Origin: DATMER01 sp963741305
Lineage (GTDB): Bacteria; Acidobacteriota; Thermoanaerobaculia; Multivoradales; UBA5704
DNA: 64,000 nt
Direction: 5' to 3'
NCBI GenBank assembly: GCA_963741305.1
Contig: CAVUHL010000003.1
Span: forward strand, 4,278,001 to 4,342,000
In this document: in pieces, positions 36,553-45,268 of the stretch
Position numbering within the stretch: position 1 is the first letter of the stretch
Layout of the letters: each line of letters starts with the position of its first letter
Notes under the pieces: model-generated
Database searches by the model: none
Seen by the model: the letters and a program-made list of their open reading frames with translations, nothing else
What the model was told of the DNA's origin: nothing
Translations under genes and position numbers: made by a program

Positions 36553-37698
36553 TCAGTACGCCGTGCCCGCCTCGATCTGCTTGATCAGATCCTCGAGGTT
36601 CTTGCGGTTGGCCTCGTCGGGGGCCTGGGCCAGCCCTTCGCGGGCGTGCTTGAGCGCTTCCTCCTTGTGGCCGAGCGCGGCGTGGCCGCGGGCCAGGCCC
36701 ACCTTGACCGGCCACTGGTTCGGGAACCGCTTCGCGTTCAGCTCGAAGATCCTGAGCGCCTCGTCATACTTCTTGTCGGCCTGAAGCTGGCGGCCGTAGG
36801 CATGGATGTCGCCAGGCCCGGCCGTCGGGTGGTTCATGGCCAGGTCGAAGGCCTTCTTCGCGTCCTCGGCCTTGCCGTTGGCTGCCTGGAGCTGAGCCAA
36901 CGTGCTCAGGGTGGCAAAATTCGGCTGGCCCTGCGGCGGTCTGGCAGCCTGCTCGGCCCAGCGCAGAGCCTCTTCCAGGTTGGTCTTGTTGGTCAGGGCG
37001 TACTGGGCCGCGGCGTTCCAGGCATGCCAGTTGAAGCCGGGGCTCGACCGCAGCTCGTGGCGCATGTTCTGGACGTACAGGTCCACCGCGTTGGGGACCG
37101 TCACGTCGAAGGGCACCTGCAGGTTCTCCCACTTGAGCGCCACGGTGGCCTTGTCCGGCTTGCGGTCGGTGAACTCGTAGGTGAGCCACTCGTGGTAATC
37201 GCTTTTCGCGGGCTTCGTCTTGACCCGGAGGGCATCCTCCTTGGCGTCGTAGGTGTAGCTCCCCCAGGAGGTATGGTTCTTCGAGAAGATCACCGTCCAC
37301 TCGTCCGGCCCGGGGAGGAAGTGCAGGCCGTACGAGCCGGCCGGCAGCGGCTGCCCCTGGACCTGGACGTCATGGGTCGTGGTGAAGACGGTGTTCTCGT
37401 TGGCGCCGCCGCGCCAGGGGCACTGGTCGCCGCAGGTGCCGAATCCGAGGTCCGCCATGCCGTAGGGCACGAGCTCGCCCCAGATCTTGCCCGTCCGGTC
37501 GGTGCCGTTGGGCGCGTGGACGTCCGGGCTGTTGTAGTCGACTGTCACCTTCACCAGGCCGATATGCTGGGTGACGGACGACTTCTGGTTGTCGCCGTCC
37601 GGCGGCAGGGTGACACCGCTGAACTGGCCGGCGGCGGGCAGGGCCACCGCCGCAGTCACCGCCGCCGCCAGAAGGGCCAGGGCTGGGATTCGGGTCAT
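36553..37698 (-). CDS. Secreted DUF2911 protein with C-terminal TPR region
   Basis: A 381-residue protein with a signal peptide (ALALLAAAVTAAVALPAAG). Residues about 30-200 form a DUF2911 domain: QHIGLVKVTVDYNSPDVHAP, RTGKIWGELVPYG, ANENTVFTTTHDVQVQGQPLPAGSYGLHFLP and WTVIFSKN are typical. The remainder is helical TPR-like sequence (YALTNKTNLEEALRWAEQA, YDEALRIFELNAKRFP, GHKEEALKHAREGLA). Two Cys (GTCGDQC) are unusual and may bond. Function unknown; DUF2911 proteins are common in Bacteroidota and Acidobacteriota envelopes. AAGGAG precedes the ATG. It lies downstream of msrA on the same strand. Confidence 0.85.
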   Translation of the reverse strand: MTRIPALALLAAAVTAAVALPAAGQFSGVTLPPDGDNQKSSVTQHIGLVKVTVDYNSPDVHAPNGTDRTGKIWGELVPYGMADLGFGTCGDQCPWRGGANENTVFTTTHDVQVQGQPLPAGSYGLHFLPGPDEWTVIFSKNHTSWGSYTYDAKEDALRVKTKPAKSDYHEWLTYEFTDRKPDKATVALKWENLQVPFDVTVPNAVDLYVQNMRHELRSSPGFNWHAWNAAAQYALTNKTNLEEALRWAEQAARPPQGQPNFATLSTLAQLQAANGKAEDAKKAFDLAMNHPTAGPGDIHAYGRQLQADKKYDEALRIFELNAKRFPNQWPVKVGLARGHAALGHKEEALKHAREGLAQAPDEANRKNLEDLIKQIEAGTAY

Positions 37699-37747
37699 AA
37701 GGGCTCCTTTCGTTGCGATGCGTAGCTACGCAAACCGGGCGGAAAGG

Positions 37748-38350
37748 TTATTCACCCCACAGCTCTTCCAGACGGGAGTCCCGGCCGCAGCTCGTACGGT
37801 AGAACTTATAGCGGATCGGGTTCTTCTCATAGTAGTCCTGGTGGTATTCCTCGGCCGGATAAAAGGCCTGCGCCTGGGTGATCTCGGTCACCACCTTCTT
37901 CTCCATGAACTTCTTCTGCACCTGCACCTTGCTCGCCTCGGCGAGGCGCTTCTGCTCGGCGTCGTGGACGAAGATGGCCGTCCGGTACTGGTTGCCGTGG
38001 TCGCAGAATTGCGCGTTCGGGGTGAGGGGGTCCACGTTGTGCCAGAAGACGTCCAGCAGCTTGGCGTAGGAGACCTTGGCCGGGTCGTAGACCACCTGGA
38101 TGGCCTCGGCGTGGCCGGTGGCGCCCGAGGAGACTTCCTCGTAGGTGGGGTTCTTCTTCGTACCCCCGATGTAGCCGGAGGTCGTGGAGACCACGCCGTC
38201 GAGCTTGTCGTAGGGGGGCTCCATGCACCAGAAGCAGCCGCCGGCGAAGGTGGCCTTGGCGAGGCCTTTCTTGGCCGGCTGGGCGACGGATGGGCCTGAG
38301 CCGGCCAGGATGGCGATCAGGACGGCGAGGATGGTCAGGGTCTTTCTCAT
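37748..38350 (-). CDS. msrA: Peptide methionine-S-sulfoxide reductase MsrA, exported
   Basis: Repairs oxidised methionine (S-sulfoxide) in proteins. The catalytic motif is GGCFWCMEPPYDKLDGV, with the nucleophilic Cys in GCFWC. Also visible are SGYIGG, YEEVSSGATGHAEA, FWHNVDPLTPNAQFCDHGNQYRTAIF and EEYHQDYYEKNP. A signal peptide (LTILAVLIAILAGSGPSVAQ) makes it periplasmic. The 200-residue length is normal for a secreted MsrA. AAGGAGATG precedes the ATG at 38350; an eight-codon upstream extension lacks a Shine-Dalgarno. No msrB is nearby. Confidence 0.95.
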   Translation of the reverse strand: MRKTLTILAVLIAILAGSGPSVAQPAKKGLAKATFAGGCFWCMEPPYDKLDGVVSTTSGYIGGTKKNPTYEEVSSGATGHAEAIQVVYDPAKVSYAKLLDVFWHNVDPLTPNAQFCDHGNQYRTAIFVHDAEQKRLAEASKVQVQKKFMEKKVVTEITQAQAFYPAEEYHQDYYEKNPIRYKFYRTSCGRDSRLEELWGE

Positions 38351-38421
38351 GTCAGGGCATCTCCTTGCGTTCACTCACTGTACGCAACCGGTCGGCCCAG
38401 GGGATTCATCCCGGATCGAGC

Positions 38422-38463
38422 TACAATGACGCCGCCGTAACGATTCCGAAACGAGGAGGCACG
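38422..38463 (+). promoter_or_regulatory. Candidate -10 and Shine-Dalgarno of the ParA gene
   Basis: TACAAT at 38422-38427 and a strong GAGGAGG at about 38452-38458, six bases before the ATG at 38465. This is a conventional leadered start and contrasts with the leaderless genes nearby. Confidence 0.45.
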
Positions 38464-38464
38464 C

Positions 38465-39238
38465 ATGAGGCTGGCCCTGGTAAACCTCAAAGGAGGCGTC
38501 GGCAAGACCACGACGGCCGTGAACCTGGCCGCGGCGTTCGCGCGCAGCGGGCTGCGGGTCCTGGTGGTGGACCTCGATCCGCAGGGCTCGGCGAGCCTGT
38601 CCTTCGGGGTGCGCCGGGAGGAGGCCGAGCCTTCCTCGGCGGAGCTCCTGGCCGGGAAAACCGATGCCGCCGCGGCGATCCGTCCCACCGGCGTCGAGGG
38701 GATCGACCTGATCCCGGCCTCGTTGCGCCTGGCGGGGCTCGACCTCGCCCTCGCCCGCAAGCAGGAGCCCGAGAAGCTGCTCAAGAAGGCGCTCGCCCCG
38801 GTCAAGCGGCGCTACGACGTGATCCTCTTCGACTGCCCGCCCGGGCTGTCGGTCCTCAGCCTCAACGGCCTGGTCGCCGCCAACGCCTTCGTGGTGCCGG
38901 TCGTCCCCCACGACCTGGACATGGAGGCCCTGGCCGGGTTCCTGGAGCTGCTGGAGTCGTCCCGCGAGCGGATCGGCAAGCTGCCCGAGAGCCTGGGCAT
39001 CCTCCTCACCATGGTCGACCACCGCACGCTGGTGACCGACGAGCTGGTGCAGGCCATCCGCAAGCGCTACGGCCAGCAGGTGATGCGCACGGAGATCCCG
39101 GTCAACGTGCGGCTCGCCCAGGCACCCGGGCAGGGGCGCACGATCTTCGACTTCGAGAGCTGGTCTTCGGGAGCCTTCGCCTACGGCAAGCTCGGCGCCG
39201 AGGTGCTCCGCCGCGCCCGCAAGGCCGAGCTGCTGTAG
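38465..39238 (+). CDS. ParA/Soj-family ATPase
   Basis: A 257-residue Walker-type ATPase of the ParA/MinD superfamily. The deviant Walker A is NLKGGVGKTTTAVNLA (KGGVGKTT, residues 8-15), the switch I/A' region is VVDLDPQGSASLSFG, and Walker B is VILFDCPPGLSVLSLNGL. It lacks an N-terminal helix-turn-helix, so it is of the small Soj type. There is no parB or parS-like gene beside it, so it may position some other cargo (for example chemoreceptors, protein complexes) or work with a distant ParB. It ends exactly where the convergent rlmN ends. Confidence 0.9.
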   Translation: MRLALVNLKGGVGKTTTAVNLAAAFARSGLRVLVVDLDPQGSASLSFGVRREEAEPSSAELLAGKTDAAAAIRPTGVEGIDLIPASLRLAGLDLALARKQEPEKLLKKALAPVKRRYDVILFDCPPGLSVLSLNGLVAANAFVVPVVPHDLDMEALAGFLELLESSRERIGKLPESLGILLTMVDHRTLVTDELVQAIRKRYGQQVMRTEIPVNVRLAQAPGQGRTIFDFESWSSGAFAYGKLGAEVLRRARKAELL

Positions 39239-40336
39239 TTAGGCGGACCGCTTCACGAGCTGCCCGCAGGCTCCCTGAACATCGCGGCCCCGGCTGCGGC
39301 GCACGGTGACGAAGCAGCCCTGCTCGTGGAGGCGGTGGGCGAAGGCCTGGGTGCGGCCCTCCTCCGGCTCCCGGAAGACCGCCTGCGGGTGCTCGTTCAT
39401 CGGGATCAGGTTGACGTTGTGACGGTGCCGCAGGTCCCCCAGCCAGTCGACCAGCCGGTCCGCATCCTCCAGCGTGTCGTTCACCCCGCCGAGGAGCACG
39501 TACTCGAAGACGAGGCGCTCGTTGCGCTTGAGCTCCCAGGCGTCGATCGCCTGCCGCAGCCGGGCCAGGTTCCAGGCACGGTTGACCGGCATGGTGGCGG
39601 AGCGGGCCTCGTCGGTCGTGGCGTTGAGGGACACCGCGAGCAGCGGCCGGGGGGTCATCTTGGCCAGCCGCTCGATGCCCGGCACCAGGCCGGCCGTGCT
39701 CACCGTGATCCGCCAGGGCGAGAGCAGGCTCCCCTCCGGGTGGCAGAGGACCGTGATCGCCCGGTGGACATGGTCGAGGTTGTGCAGCGGCTCCCCCATC
39801 CCCATGAAGACCAGGAAAAGGTGCTCGCCGACCTGCGGGCCCATCGCGCGCATGATGGCGAGCACCTGGCCCACGATCTCCCCCGCCGTCATGTTGCGGA
39901 GGATGCCCATGGCCCCGGTCGCGCAGAAGGTGCAGCCCATGGCGCACCCGACCTGGCTCGACACGCAAAAGGTCACCCGCTGGTCTCCGCAGCCTGGATA
40001 GCCCCGGGGCATGTGGATCGCCTCGACGCGATGGCCGTCGGCGAGCCCGAGCACGAGCCGGGTGGCGCCGTCCGTGGAGGGGTGGCGTTCCAGGATGGCG
40101 GGCAGGGAGAGGTCGGTGTGCTCTTCCAGCCAGGCGCGGATCTCGCGGGAGAGGAAGAGGCTGTCCGGCCGCCAGGTGCGCACCCGCTGGAGCCGTGAGA
40201 ACACGTGCTCGGGCCGCCCCGGGCACCCCATCGCGGCCAGGTCGGCGGGCAGGAGCGCCCACGCGGAGGGGGGACCCTCGCGCTCGGGAGCCCGGCGCTC
40301 CCAGGGGCGGTCGATGATGGAGACGACTTGCAGCAT
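39239..40336 (-). CDS. rlmN: 23S rRNA/tRNA adenine C2-methyltransferase RlmN
   Basis: Radical SAM enzyme that methylates C2 of A2503 in 23S rRNA and A37 in some tRNAs. The 365-residue protein has the [4Fe-4S] motif in SSQVGCAMGCTFCATG (CxxxCxxC), the MGMGEPLHN SAM-binding motif, and the resolving Cys in QGACGQL near the C-terminus; RGYPGCGDQRVTFC is the usual lead-in. The first methyl-accepting Cys of the dual-cysteine mechanism is thus in place. The start at 40336 lies seven bases after TAAACT and has no Shine-Dalgarno. A 9-bp repeat block lies just upstream of the box. Confidence 0.93.
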   Translation of the reverse strand: MLQVVSIIDRPWERRAPEREGPPSAWALLPADLAAMGCPGRPEHVFSRLQRVRTWRPDSLFLSREIRAWLEEHTDLSLPAILERHPSTDGATRLVLGLADGHRVEAIHMPRGYPGCGDQRVTFCVSSQVGCAMGCTFCATGAMGILRNMTAGEIVGQVLAIMRAMGPQVGEHLFLVFMGMGEPLHNLDHVHRAITVLCHPEGSLLSPWRITVSTAGLVPGIERLAKMTPRPLLAVSLNATTDEARSATMPVNRAWNLARLRQAIDAWELKRNERLVFEYVLLGGVNDTLEDADRLVDWLGDLRHRHNVNLIPMNEHPQAVFREPEEGRTQAFAHRLHEQGCFVTVRRSRGRDVQGACGQLVKRSA

Positions 40337-40349
40337 CCAGAGGAGTTTA
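40337..40349 (-). promoter_or_regulatory. Candidate -10 for leaderless rlmN
   Basis: TAAACT on the minus strand (40349-40344), seven bases, then ATG at 40336. The upstream side directly abuts the 9-bp repeat block, as in the envC-like and SpoIIE-like genes. Confidence 0.5.
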
Positions 40350-40389
40350 GCCGGAAAGGACGCCAGGGACACCAAGGACCTCAAGGACT
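40345..40389. repeat. 9-bp-period repeat block (half copy)
   Basis: GGAAAGGAC, GCCAGGGAC, ACCAAGGAC and CTCAAGGAC follow each other every nine bases. This equals one half of the hairpin blocks at 11153-11250 and 48438-48535; the other half seems replaced by a GTAGGGGC-type hairpin that begins at 40390. Confidence 0.75.
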
Positions 40390-40447
40390 GTAGGGGCACC
40401 CCTTGTGGGTGCCCTTCCGGAGGGCGGCCACAAGGGCCGCCCCTACA
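40390..40447. repeat. GTAGGGGC-type hairpin repeat
   Basis: TGTAGGGGC at 40390 pairs with GCCCCTACA ending at 40447; inner GGGCACC/GGTGCCC-like and GGCCAC/GGCCGC stretches make a branched structure. The stop codon of the TPR protein gene (TAG, 40445-40443 read leftward) lies in the terminal CCCTACA, so the repeat defines that protein's end. Confidence 0.8.
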
Positions 40448-41951
40448 TGGTCCCCGGCCGGCAGGGCGCGCCCGCCGTGTAGCGGGCCAGTTCCTTCTCC
40501 AGCGGGGGCACCCGCTCCGGGGGGCCTTCCTGGCGGGCGGCTTCGATGGCCTTGCGCTGCCACTCGGCGGCTTCATCGCAGCGGCCGGACTCGGCCAGGG
40601 CGAGGGCCACGGTCTCGGCGTGGGTCGCAGTACCGCGGGCGGCGTGGACCTGCATGGCCAGCTCGACCGCCCGCTTGCCGTCGCGGAGGGCAGGGTCCGG
40701 CGCGGCGGCCAGCAGCCGGGCGAGGCCATGGACGATCCGGCCGCTGCCAGGAAGGTTGCCCTGGGCGGACTCCAGGACATCGAGGGCCTCGCGGTAGCGT
40801 TGCGAGCCGACGAGGAGGTTCGCCTCCCCCATCCAGGCCCGCTCGTCCTGAGGGAGCAGGCCGGCGGCCCTTTCGTAATGGATCAGCGCCGCGGCGGACT
40901 TGCCCGTCCTCTCCAGGGCCTCCGCCAGCTCCAGGTGGGCGGCGCCGTCCCTCGGCTCGATGCGGACCGCCTCTTCCAGATGCTTGACGGCATCGGCATC
41001 GTAGCCATCCTTGACCAGGAGCAGGGCCAGGTTGTAGTGGGCCGTGCCGTTGTCCGGCGCGAGCTTCAGGGCCTCCTGGAACTGCTCCACCGCTCCCCTG
41101 CGGTCCCCGGTCTGGACCAGGGCCGCACCGAGGTTGACCCGGGCGGGGACGCTGGCAGGCCGCGCCTCGACCGCCTTGCGGAACTCGGCCGCGGCATCGG
41201 CGAAGCGGCCGAAACGGAACGCCACCCGGCCGCGCAGGAGATGGGCCATCTCCCCCTGGCGGAGTTGGGCCAGCTCGTCGATCAGCGGATCGTCGGGGCG
41301 GACCCCCACCCGTCCCGCCTTGGCCAGATGGTCGCGCGCCCTGTCCATGTCCCCCATCCCACGGTAGGCCAGCGCCAGGGGATGATGGAGACGGTCGGCC
41401 TCGGGGGCCGCGGCGAGGGCGGCTTCCAGGTGCTCGGCCGCTTCCCGGAACTGCCGGCGCGAGAGAGCGATCTCGCCGAGCCCCGCCCGCGCCGGCGCGT
41501 TCCTGGGATCGGACCCGAGGACCTGCTTCAGGATCCTCTCGGCATCGTCGGGATGGTTGCCGGCCAGCAGGATCTCCGCCAGGTGGATCCATCCCGGAAG
41601 GAAGCCGGGCTGCAGCTCCAACGCCTTTTCGTAGGAAACCTCGGCCTCGGCAGGACGGCCCATGGCCTGCGCCATGTATCCCGAGTAGTAATGCCAGCGG
41701 AAGTCCTTGGGGGCCAGGATGGCCGCGTTGGCGTAAGACGCGGAGGCCGCCTCGGAGAGGCTGTAGGCGTGGTAGAGCCGGCCCAACTCGCCATAGGCTT
41801 CGGCCAGCTCCGCGGGGACGGTGATTGCATCGACCAGCGCGCGCGCGTCGCGGAGCTGCGCCGCGACTTCGGGCTCCAGGCCCTCCAGGTTGGGGGCGGG
41901 GATGGGAAGGGACAACAAGGATAGCAAAGACAACAAGGACAACGTCTTCAT
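40443..41951 (-). CDS. Secreted tetratricopeptide repeat protein
   Basis: A 502-residue TPR protein with about eleven or twelve TPR units (for example AEAEVSYEKALELQPGFLP, GAVEQFQEALKLAPDNGTA, DAVKHLEEAVRIEPRDGAA) in one long superhelix. A short signal peptide, MKTLSLLSLLSLLSLPIPA, precedes it. GGAAGGAG lies upstream of the ATG at 41951, whose A is shared with the TGA of the CRTAC1-type gene (TGATG), so translation is coupled. CRTAC1/ASPIC proteins and TPR proteins are often adjacent in Acidobacteria. The Leu/Ser core of the signal peptide is encoded by a 9-bp tandem repeat. Confidence 0.88.
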   Translation of the reverse strand: MKTLSLLSLLSLLSLPIPAPNLEGLEPEVAAQLRDARALVDAITVPAELAEAYGELGRLYHAYSLSEAASASYANAAILAPKDFRWHYYSGYMAQAMGRPAEAEVSYEKALELQPGFLPGWIHLAEILLAGNHPDDAERILKQVLGSDPRNAPARAGLGEIALSRRQFREAAEHLEAALAAAPEADRLHHPLALAYRGMGDMDRARDHLAKAGRVGVRPDDPLIDELAQLRQGEMAHLLRGRVAFRFGRFADAAAEFRKAVEARPASVPARVNLGAALVQTGDRRGAVEQFQEALKLAPDNGTAHYNLALLLVKDGYDADAVKHLEEAVRIEPRDGAAHLELAEALERTGKSAAALIHYERAAGLLPQDERAWMGEANLLVGSQRYREALDVLESAQGNLPGSGRIVHGLARLLAAAPDPALRDGKRAVELAMQVHAARGTATHAETVALALAESGRCDEAAEWQRKAIEAARQEGPPERVPPLEKELARYTAGAPCRPGTM

Positions 41952-43501
41952 CACCGCTCCTTCCGGATGACGTACCTGCCCGGCGGCAATCCCCGCCATT
42001 CCTCGACCTTCCCGCCCGGTCGGTGGATGCGCACGGTGGACATCGGCTTGTCTCCCAGTCCCACGACCACCCGCGGGTCGCTCGCAGAGGCATAGCTGCC
42101 ATCCGTGTGCGACCGCCGCCAGAGCGCCGGGGCGCCGGGGCGGAGCACCTCCACCCGCGCCCCTGGGACATCATCCACGCCGATCCAGGGCCGCTGAGCG
42201 CCCACCTGGTTCAGCAGCAGACGGGCAGGACCGTTGTTGTAGAGGACCAGGATATCCGTATCGCCGTCGTTGTCCACATCCCCGAAAGCGGCGCCGCGGC
42301 CGACTCCGGGAGCCTTGAACACGCCGGGCACCTCTTCCAGACGGCCACCGACATTCCTGTAGAGCTGGTCGGTCTGAGACAGGTCCCGGGTTTCCTGGAT
42401 GCGCACGGCGCCGCTCGTGATGAACAGGTCGAGCCAGCCGTCGTTGTCGTAGTCGATCCAGGAAGTCCCGAACGAAGTGAAGGGGAGCGAGCCCAGGGCC
42501 GCGCCGGCCTCGGTGGAGCGGTCCTCGAACATCCCGGTGCCATCGTTCACGTAGAGCGTGTTCGTCTCGCCGGTCAGGTGGGTGATGAAGACGTCCTCGT
42601 CGCCATCCGCATCGAAGTCGCCGGCATCGACCCCCATGCCGGCCTCGGGCTGCCCGCGGCGGTTGACCGCGGCTCCCGCGAGGAGGGCGTCGTCGCGGAA
42701 GGTGCCATCGCGCTGGTTCATCCAGAGGAAGGAAGGGGCGCCGTCGTTCGCGACGTAGACGTCGGTCCAGCCGTCGCGGTCCGCGTCGAAGGCGATCACC
42801 CCGAGGCCGGGGCCGGGCTGGCGGGCGATGCCGGCGCGCCCCGAGACGTCCTCGAAGGTGCCGTCCCCCCGGTTGCGGTAGAGGGTATGCGGCAGCGGCG
42901 GAAAGTCGGCGGGGCCGCAGTAATCCCGGCGGCTGCTCGCGGCAAAGCACTTCGGGTTCTTCTCCACCGGCCAGTCCACGTAGTTGGCCACGTAGAGATC
43001 GAGCCAGCCGTCGCGGTCCATGTCGAAGAAGGAAGCGCTGACGCTCCAGCGCGGATCGCCCGTGCCCGTGCGCTGGGTCACGTCCGCGAAGGTGCCGTCG
43101 CCGTTGTTGCGGTACATCCGGTTGACGCCGTAGTTGGTCAGGTAGAGGTCCACCCAGCCGTCGTTGTCGATGTCCCCGGTCGCGGCCCCCATGCCGTAAT
43201 CCCGGGCATCCAGGCCGCTCTTTTCCGTGACGTCCACGAAGGTCAGAGAGTCGTTGCGGTAGAGCCGCCCGCCGGGCTTCGCGGGCGGTTGGCCCGACCC
43301 GAGCTTCGCGCCCTGGACGAAGTACGCGTCCAGGTCGCCGTCGTCGTCGTAGTCGAAGAGCGCGCCTCCCTGCCCCATCACCTCGGGAAAGTAGAGCTCG
43401 CCCGAGCCGCCGTTGAAATGGACGAAGTCCAGGCCCGACTGCGCGGCGGCATCCAAGAAAAGCTCGGCAGCTAACGCCAGGACGAGAACAAGAGGCTCCA
43501 C
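41951..43501 (-). CDS. CRTAC1-family FG-GAP/ASPIC-UnbV protein
   Basis: A 516-residue secreted beta-propeller protein. A signal peptide (VEPLVLVLALAAELFLDAAA) is followed by FG-GAP/VCBS repeats with calcium-binding DxDxDG loops: FDYDDDGDLDAYF, GDIDNDGWVDLYLTNYG, FDMDRDGWLDLYVANY, GDFDADGDEDVFI, IDYDNDGWLDLFI and GDVDNDGDTDILV. The C-terminal ASPIC/UnbV domain includes RSHTDGSYASASDPRVVVGLG. Ligand unknown. The start is a GTG at 43501 (TAGACT six bases upstream) or a TTG at 43504; the preceding gene stops at 43506, so coupling to it is also possible. Confidence 0.88.
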   Translation of the reverse strand: MEPLVLVLALAAELFLDAAAQSGLDFVHFNGGSGELYFPEVMGQGGALFDYDDDGDLDAYFVQGAKLGSGQPPAKPGGRLYRNDSLTFVDVTEKSGLDARDYGMGAATGDIDNDGWVDLYLTNYGVNRMYRNNGDGTFADVTQRTGTGDPRWSVSASFFDMDRDGWLDLYVANYVDWPVEKNPKCFAASSRRDYCGPADFPPLPHTLYRNRGDGTFEDVSGRAGIARQPGPGLGVIAFDADRDGWTDVYVANDGAPSFLWMNQRDGTFRDDALLAGAAVNRRGQPEAGMGVDAGDFDADGDEDVFITHLTGETNTLYVNDGTGMFEDRSTEAGAALGSLPFTSFGTSWIDYDNDGWLDLFITSGAVRIQETRDLSQTDQLYRNVGGRLEEVPGVFKAPGVGRGAAFGDVDNDGDTDILVLYNNGPARLLLNQVGAQRPWIGVDDVPGARVEVLRPGAPALWRRSHTDGSYASASDPRVVVGLGDKPMSTVRIHRPGGKVEEWRGLPPGRYVIRKER

Positions 43502-43505
43502 CAAT

Positions 43506-44645
43506 CTAGTCTAGCTCGGTCACCGTCTCCTGGAAGCGCACGCCCCGCTCCGCGAGCTCGCGCAGGACGAACGCGCAGCAGTCGGCGTTGCGGCCAACAT
43601 ACTCCGGCGGGGAGATCCCCTTGCGGGTATAGAGGCCGGCGGCGAGCATGCGGACCATGGCCGTGCAGGTGTAGCCGGTGGTGCGGGCCATGGAGGTGGT
43701 GCGCGTCTCCCGGTCGTAGCGGTCGAGGAGGTCCCAACTCTGGCGCAGGCGCCGGCCCTCCTTCTCCCCTTCGACGGCGACGCGCATGACGGTGAAGTCC
43801 TCCTCCTCGGGGCCGAGCTGCCAGGCGGAGAACAGAAGGCGGGCGGTGAGGTCCAGGGGGCGCACGCGGACGCCGCCGGCCTCGATCGGCTCCTGGCTGA
43901 AGAACCCGGTCTCGCGGAGCATCCGCATCCTGTCCACATGGCCCGGGTAGCGCAGGGTCTTCTCGACCTTGCTGGGCGCATCTACGGTCGTGAGCAGCGT
44001 GCGCAGGCCGTCGGTGTTGAAGGCCTCCAGCGTGCCCACGCCGGCGAAGTCGATCGGCTCGACCTCGGTCAGGGCGGGCATGGTGACCTTCTGGCCATTG
44101 CGGACGAAGCGGGCCGGACGCGTGTACTCCTCGATCACGTCGATGGGCGAGAACACCGACTTGTACTCGAACGGCCAGGTGCGCACCGCGGGCAGGCCGC
44201 CGACGTAGCAGGCAAAGCTGTCCAGCCGGTCGAAGGTGGCGGCGGCATGGCCGATCAGGAGGTTGCTGGCGCCGGGCGCGACGCCGCAGTCCACGAGGGC
44301 GGTGCGGCCATGCTCCACCGCGAGCGCATCGAGCTTGAAGGGATCGTCGTCGAAGAAGGAGATGTCCACCACGTCCTTGCCGTTCTCGAGGGCGGTCTTC
44401 AGGGTGGCGAAGCCCATGAACCCGGGGACCGCGCCCACGACGAGGTCCTGCTCGGCCACGGCGCGCGCCACCTCGGCCGGGTCGGAAAGGTCGGCCCGCC
44501 TGGTGTGCAGGCGCGGCTCGTCCGCGAAACGTTGCAGAGCCGCCTCGGCGGCGTCCGCGACGGTGACTTGAAACCCCGGCTCCCTGGCCAGGTCTCGGGC
44601 GATGGCGCTCCCCACCCGGCCGCCGCCCAGCACGACGATCTTCAT
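43506..44645 (-). CDS. Saccharopine dehydrogenase family oxidoreductase
   Basis: A 379-residue NAD(P)-dependent enzyme. The Rossmann motif is VVLGGGRVGSAIARDLA (GGGxVG, residues 6-11). The middle part has ALVDCGVAPGASNLLIGHAAA and GGLPAVRTWPFEYKSVFSPIDVIEEYTRPA, typical of the saccharopine dehydrogenase C-terminal domain, and the end has MARTTGYTCTAMVRML. It could act in lysine metabolism by the saccharopine route, but this family also holds other oxidoreductases and no pathway neighbours are present. GGAGG lies ten bases before the ATG at 44645. Confidence 0.85.
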   Translation of the reverse strand: MKIVVLGGGRVGSAIARDLAREPGFQVTVADAAEAALQRFADEPRLHTRRADLSDPAEVARAVAEQDLVVGAVPGFMGFATLKTALENGKDVVDISFFDDDPFKLDALAVEHGRTALVDCGVAPGASNLLIGHAAATFDRLDSFACYVGGLPAVRTWPFEYKSVFSPIDVIEEYTRPARFVRNGQKVTMPALTEVEPIDFAGVGTLEAFNTDGLRTLLTTVDAPSKVEKTLRYPGHVDRMRMLRETGFFSQEPIEAGGVRVRPLDLTARLLFSAWQLGPEEEDFTVMRVAVEGEKEGRRLRQSWDLLDRYDRETRTTSMARTTGYTCTAMVRMLAAGLYTRKGISPPEYVGRNADCCAFVLRELAERGVRFQETVTELD

Positions 44646-44677
44646 GTAAACGGTTCCTCCCTCGGTCAATGAGGCGG

Positions 44678-45268
44678 CTAGGGTATTCGATTTGCTGGCG
44701 ATTGCAAGAGCCCCGAGCGCTTCGCCTCGGCCGTTTCGAGCAGGGCGAAGAGGTCCGCCCGAGGGCCGACGGCCCCGATCAGCTCTCGGGCCAGCCTCTC
44801 GGCCGTAACCACCTGGAATCCCCCTGTCACCTGACGGGAAGGGGGCGGCTCCTCGACGATGCACGCGAGGAGCCGGGGCGGGCCCGGCCAGGGGCGGACG
44901 AGCGTCGTGTCCGGCAGAGGCTCGGAGGAGATCAGCCCTGCACTGGCCAAGCGGTCGAGCGGCTCCGCTGAGGTGAGATAAACCTGGACTTCCCGGATCG
45001 CCAGAAAACCGTACCCATGGGCGAGGCGCATCGCCGTATCCAGGGCGAACACCGCGTCCTCTCGCAGGGCCTCTGCCACGACCGACGGCTCGGCGAGGAG
45101 TGCCCGGACGGCCAGCGCCCCCTCCCGGCGGAAGAGCACGGGTACGATGCGCACCATCCGGTGCCAACGAGGCCCGGCCACCTCGCGCAGCAGGCGCTCC
45201 CGGCGCAGGATCGCGCGGTCACGCTGCAGGGCCTTCAGCCGTTGTTCGGCGGTGAGTCCCCTAGCCAT
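44678..45268 (-). CDS. Uncharacterised partner protein of nucleotidyltransferase gene
   Basis: A 196-residue protein I do not recognise. It begins MARGLTAEQRLKALQRDRAILRRERLLREVAGPRW, a basic helical segment, followed by a mixed region (FALDTAMRLAHGYGFLAIREVQVYLTSAEPLDRLASAGLI) and a C-terminal part with QVVTAERLARELIGAVGPRADLFALLE. The last segment resembles sensor or antitoxin C-termini in AbiE-type modules only vaguely. Its ATG at 45268 overlaps the end of the upstream nucleotidyltransferase gene by eight bases, so the two are made together. Taken with its neighbour it is a candidate toxin-antitoxin half. Confidence 0.65.
   Translation of the reverse strand: MARGLTAEQRLKALQRDRAILRRERLLREVAGPRWHRMVRIVPVLFRREGALAVRALLAEPSVVAEALREDAVFALDTAMRLAHGYGFLAIREVQVYLTSAEPLDRLASAGLISSEPLPDTTLVRPWPGPPRLLACIVEEPPPSRQVTGGFQVVTAERLARELIGAVGPRADLFALLETAEAKRSGLLQSPANRIP

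Noticed and set aside
43502..43513. TAGACT six bases before the GTG of the CRTAC1-type gene as another leaderless promoter.
   Set aside because: The box overlaps the last codons and stop of the upstream gene, and tight operon coupling explains the start equally well, so it was not counted among the leaderless cases.
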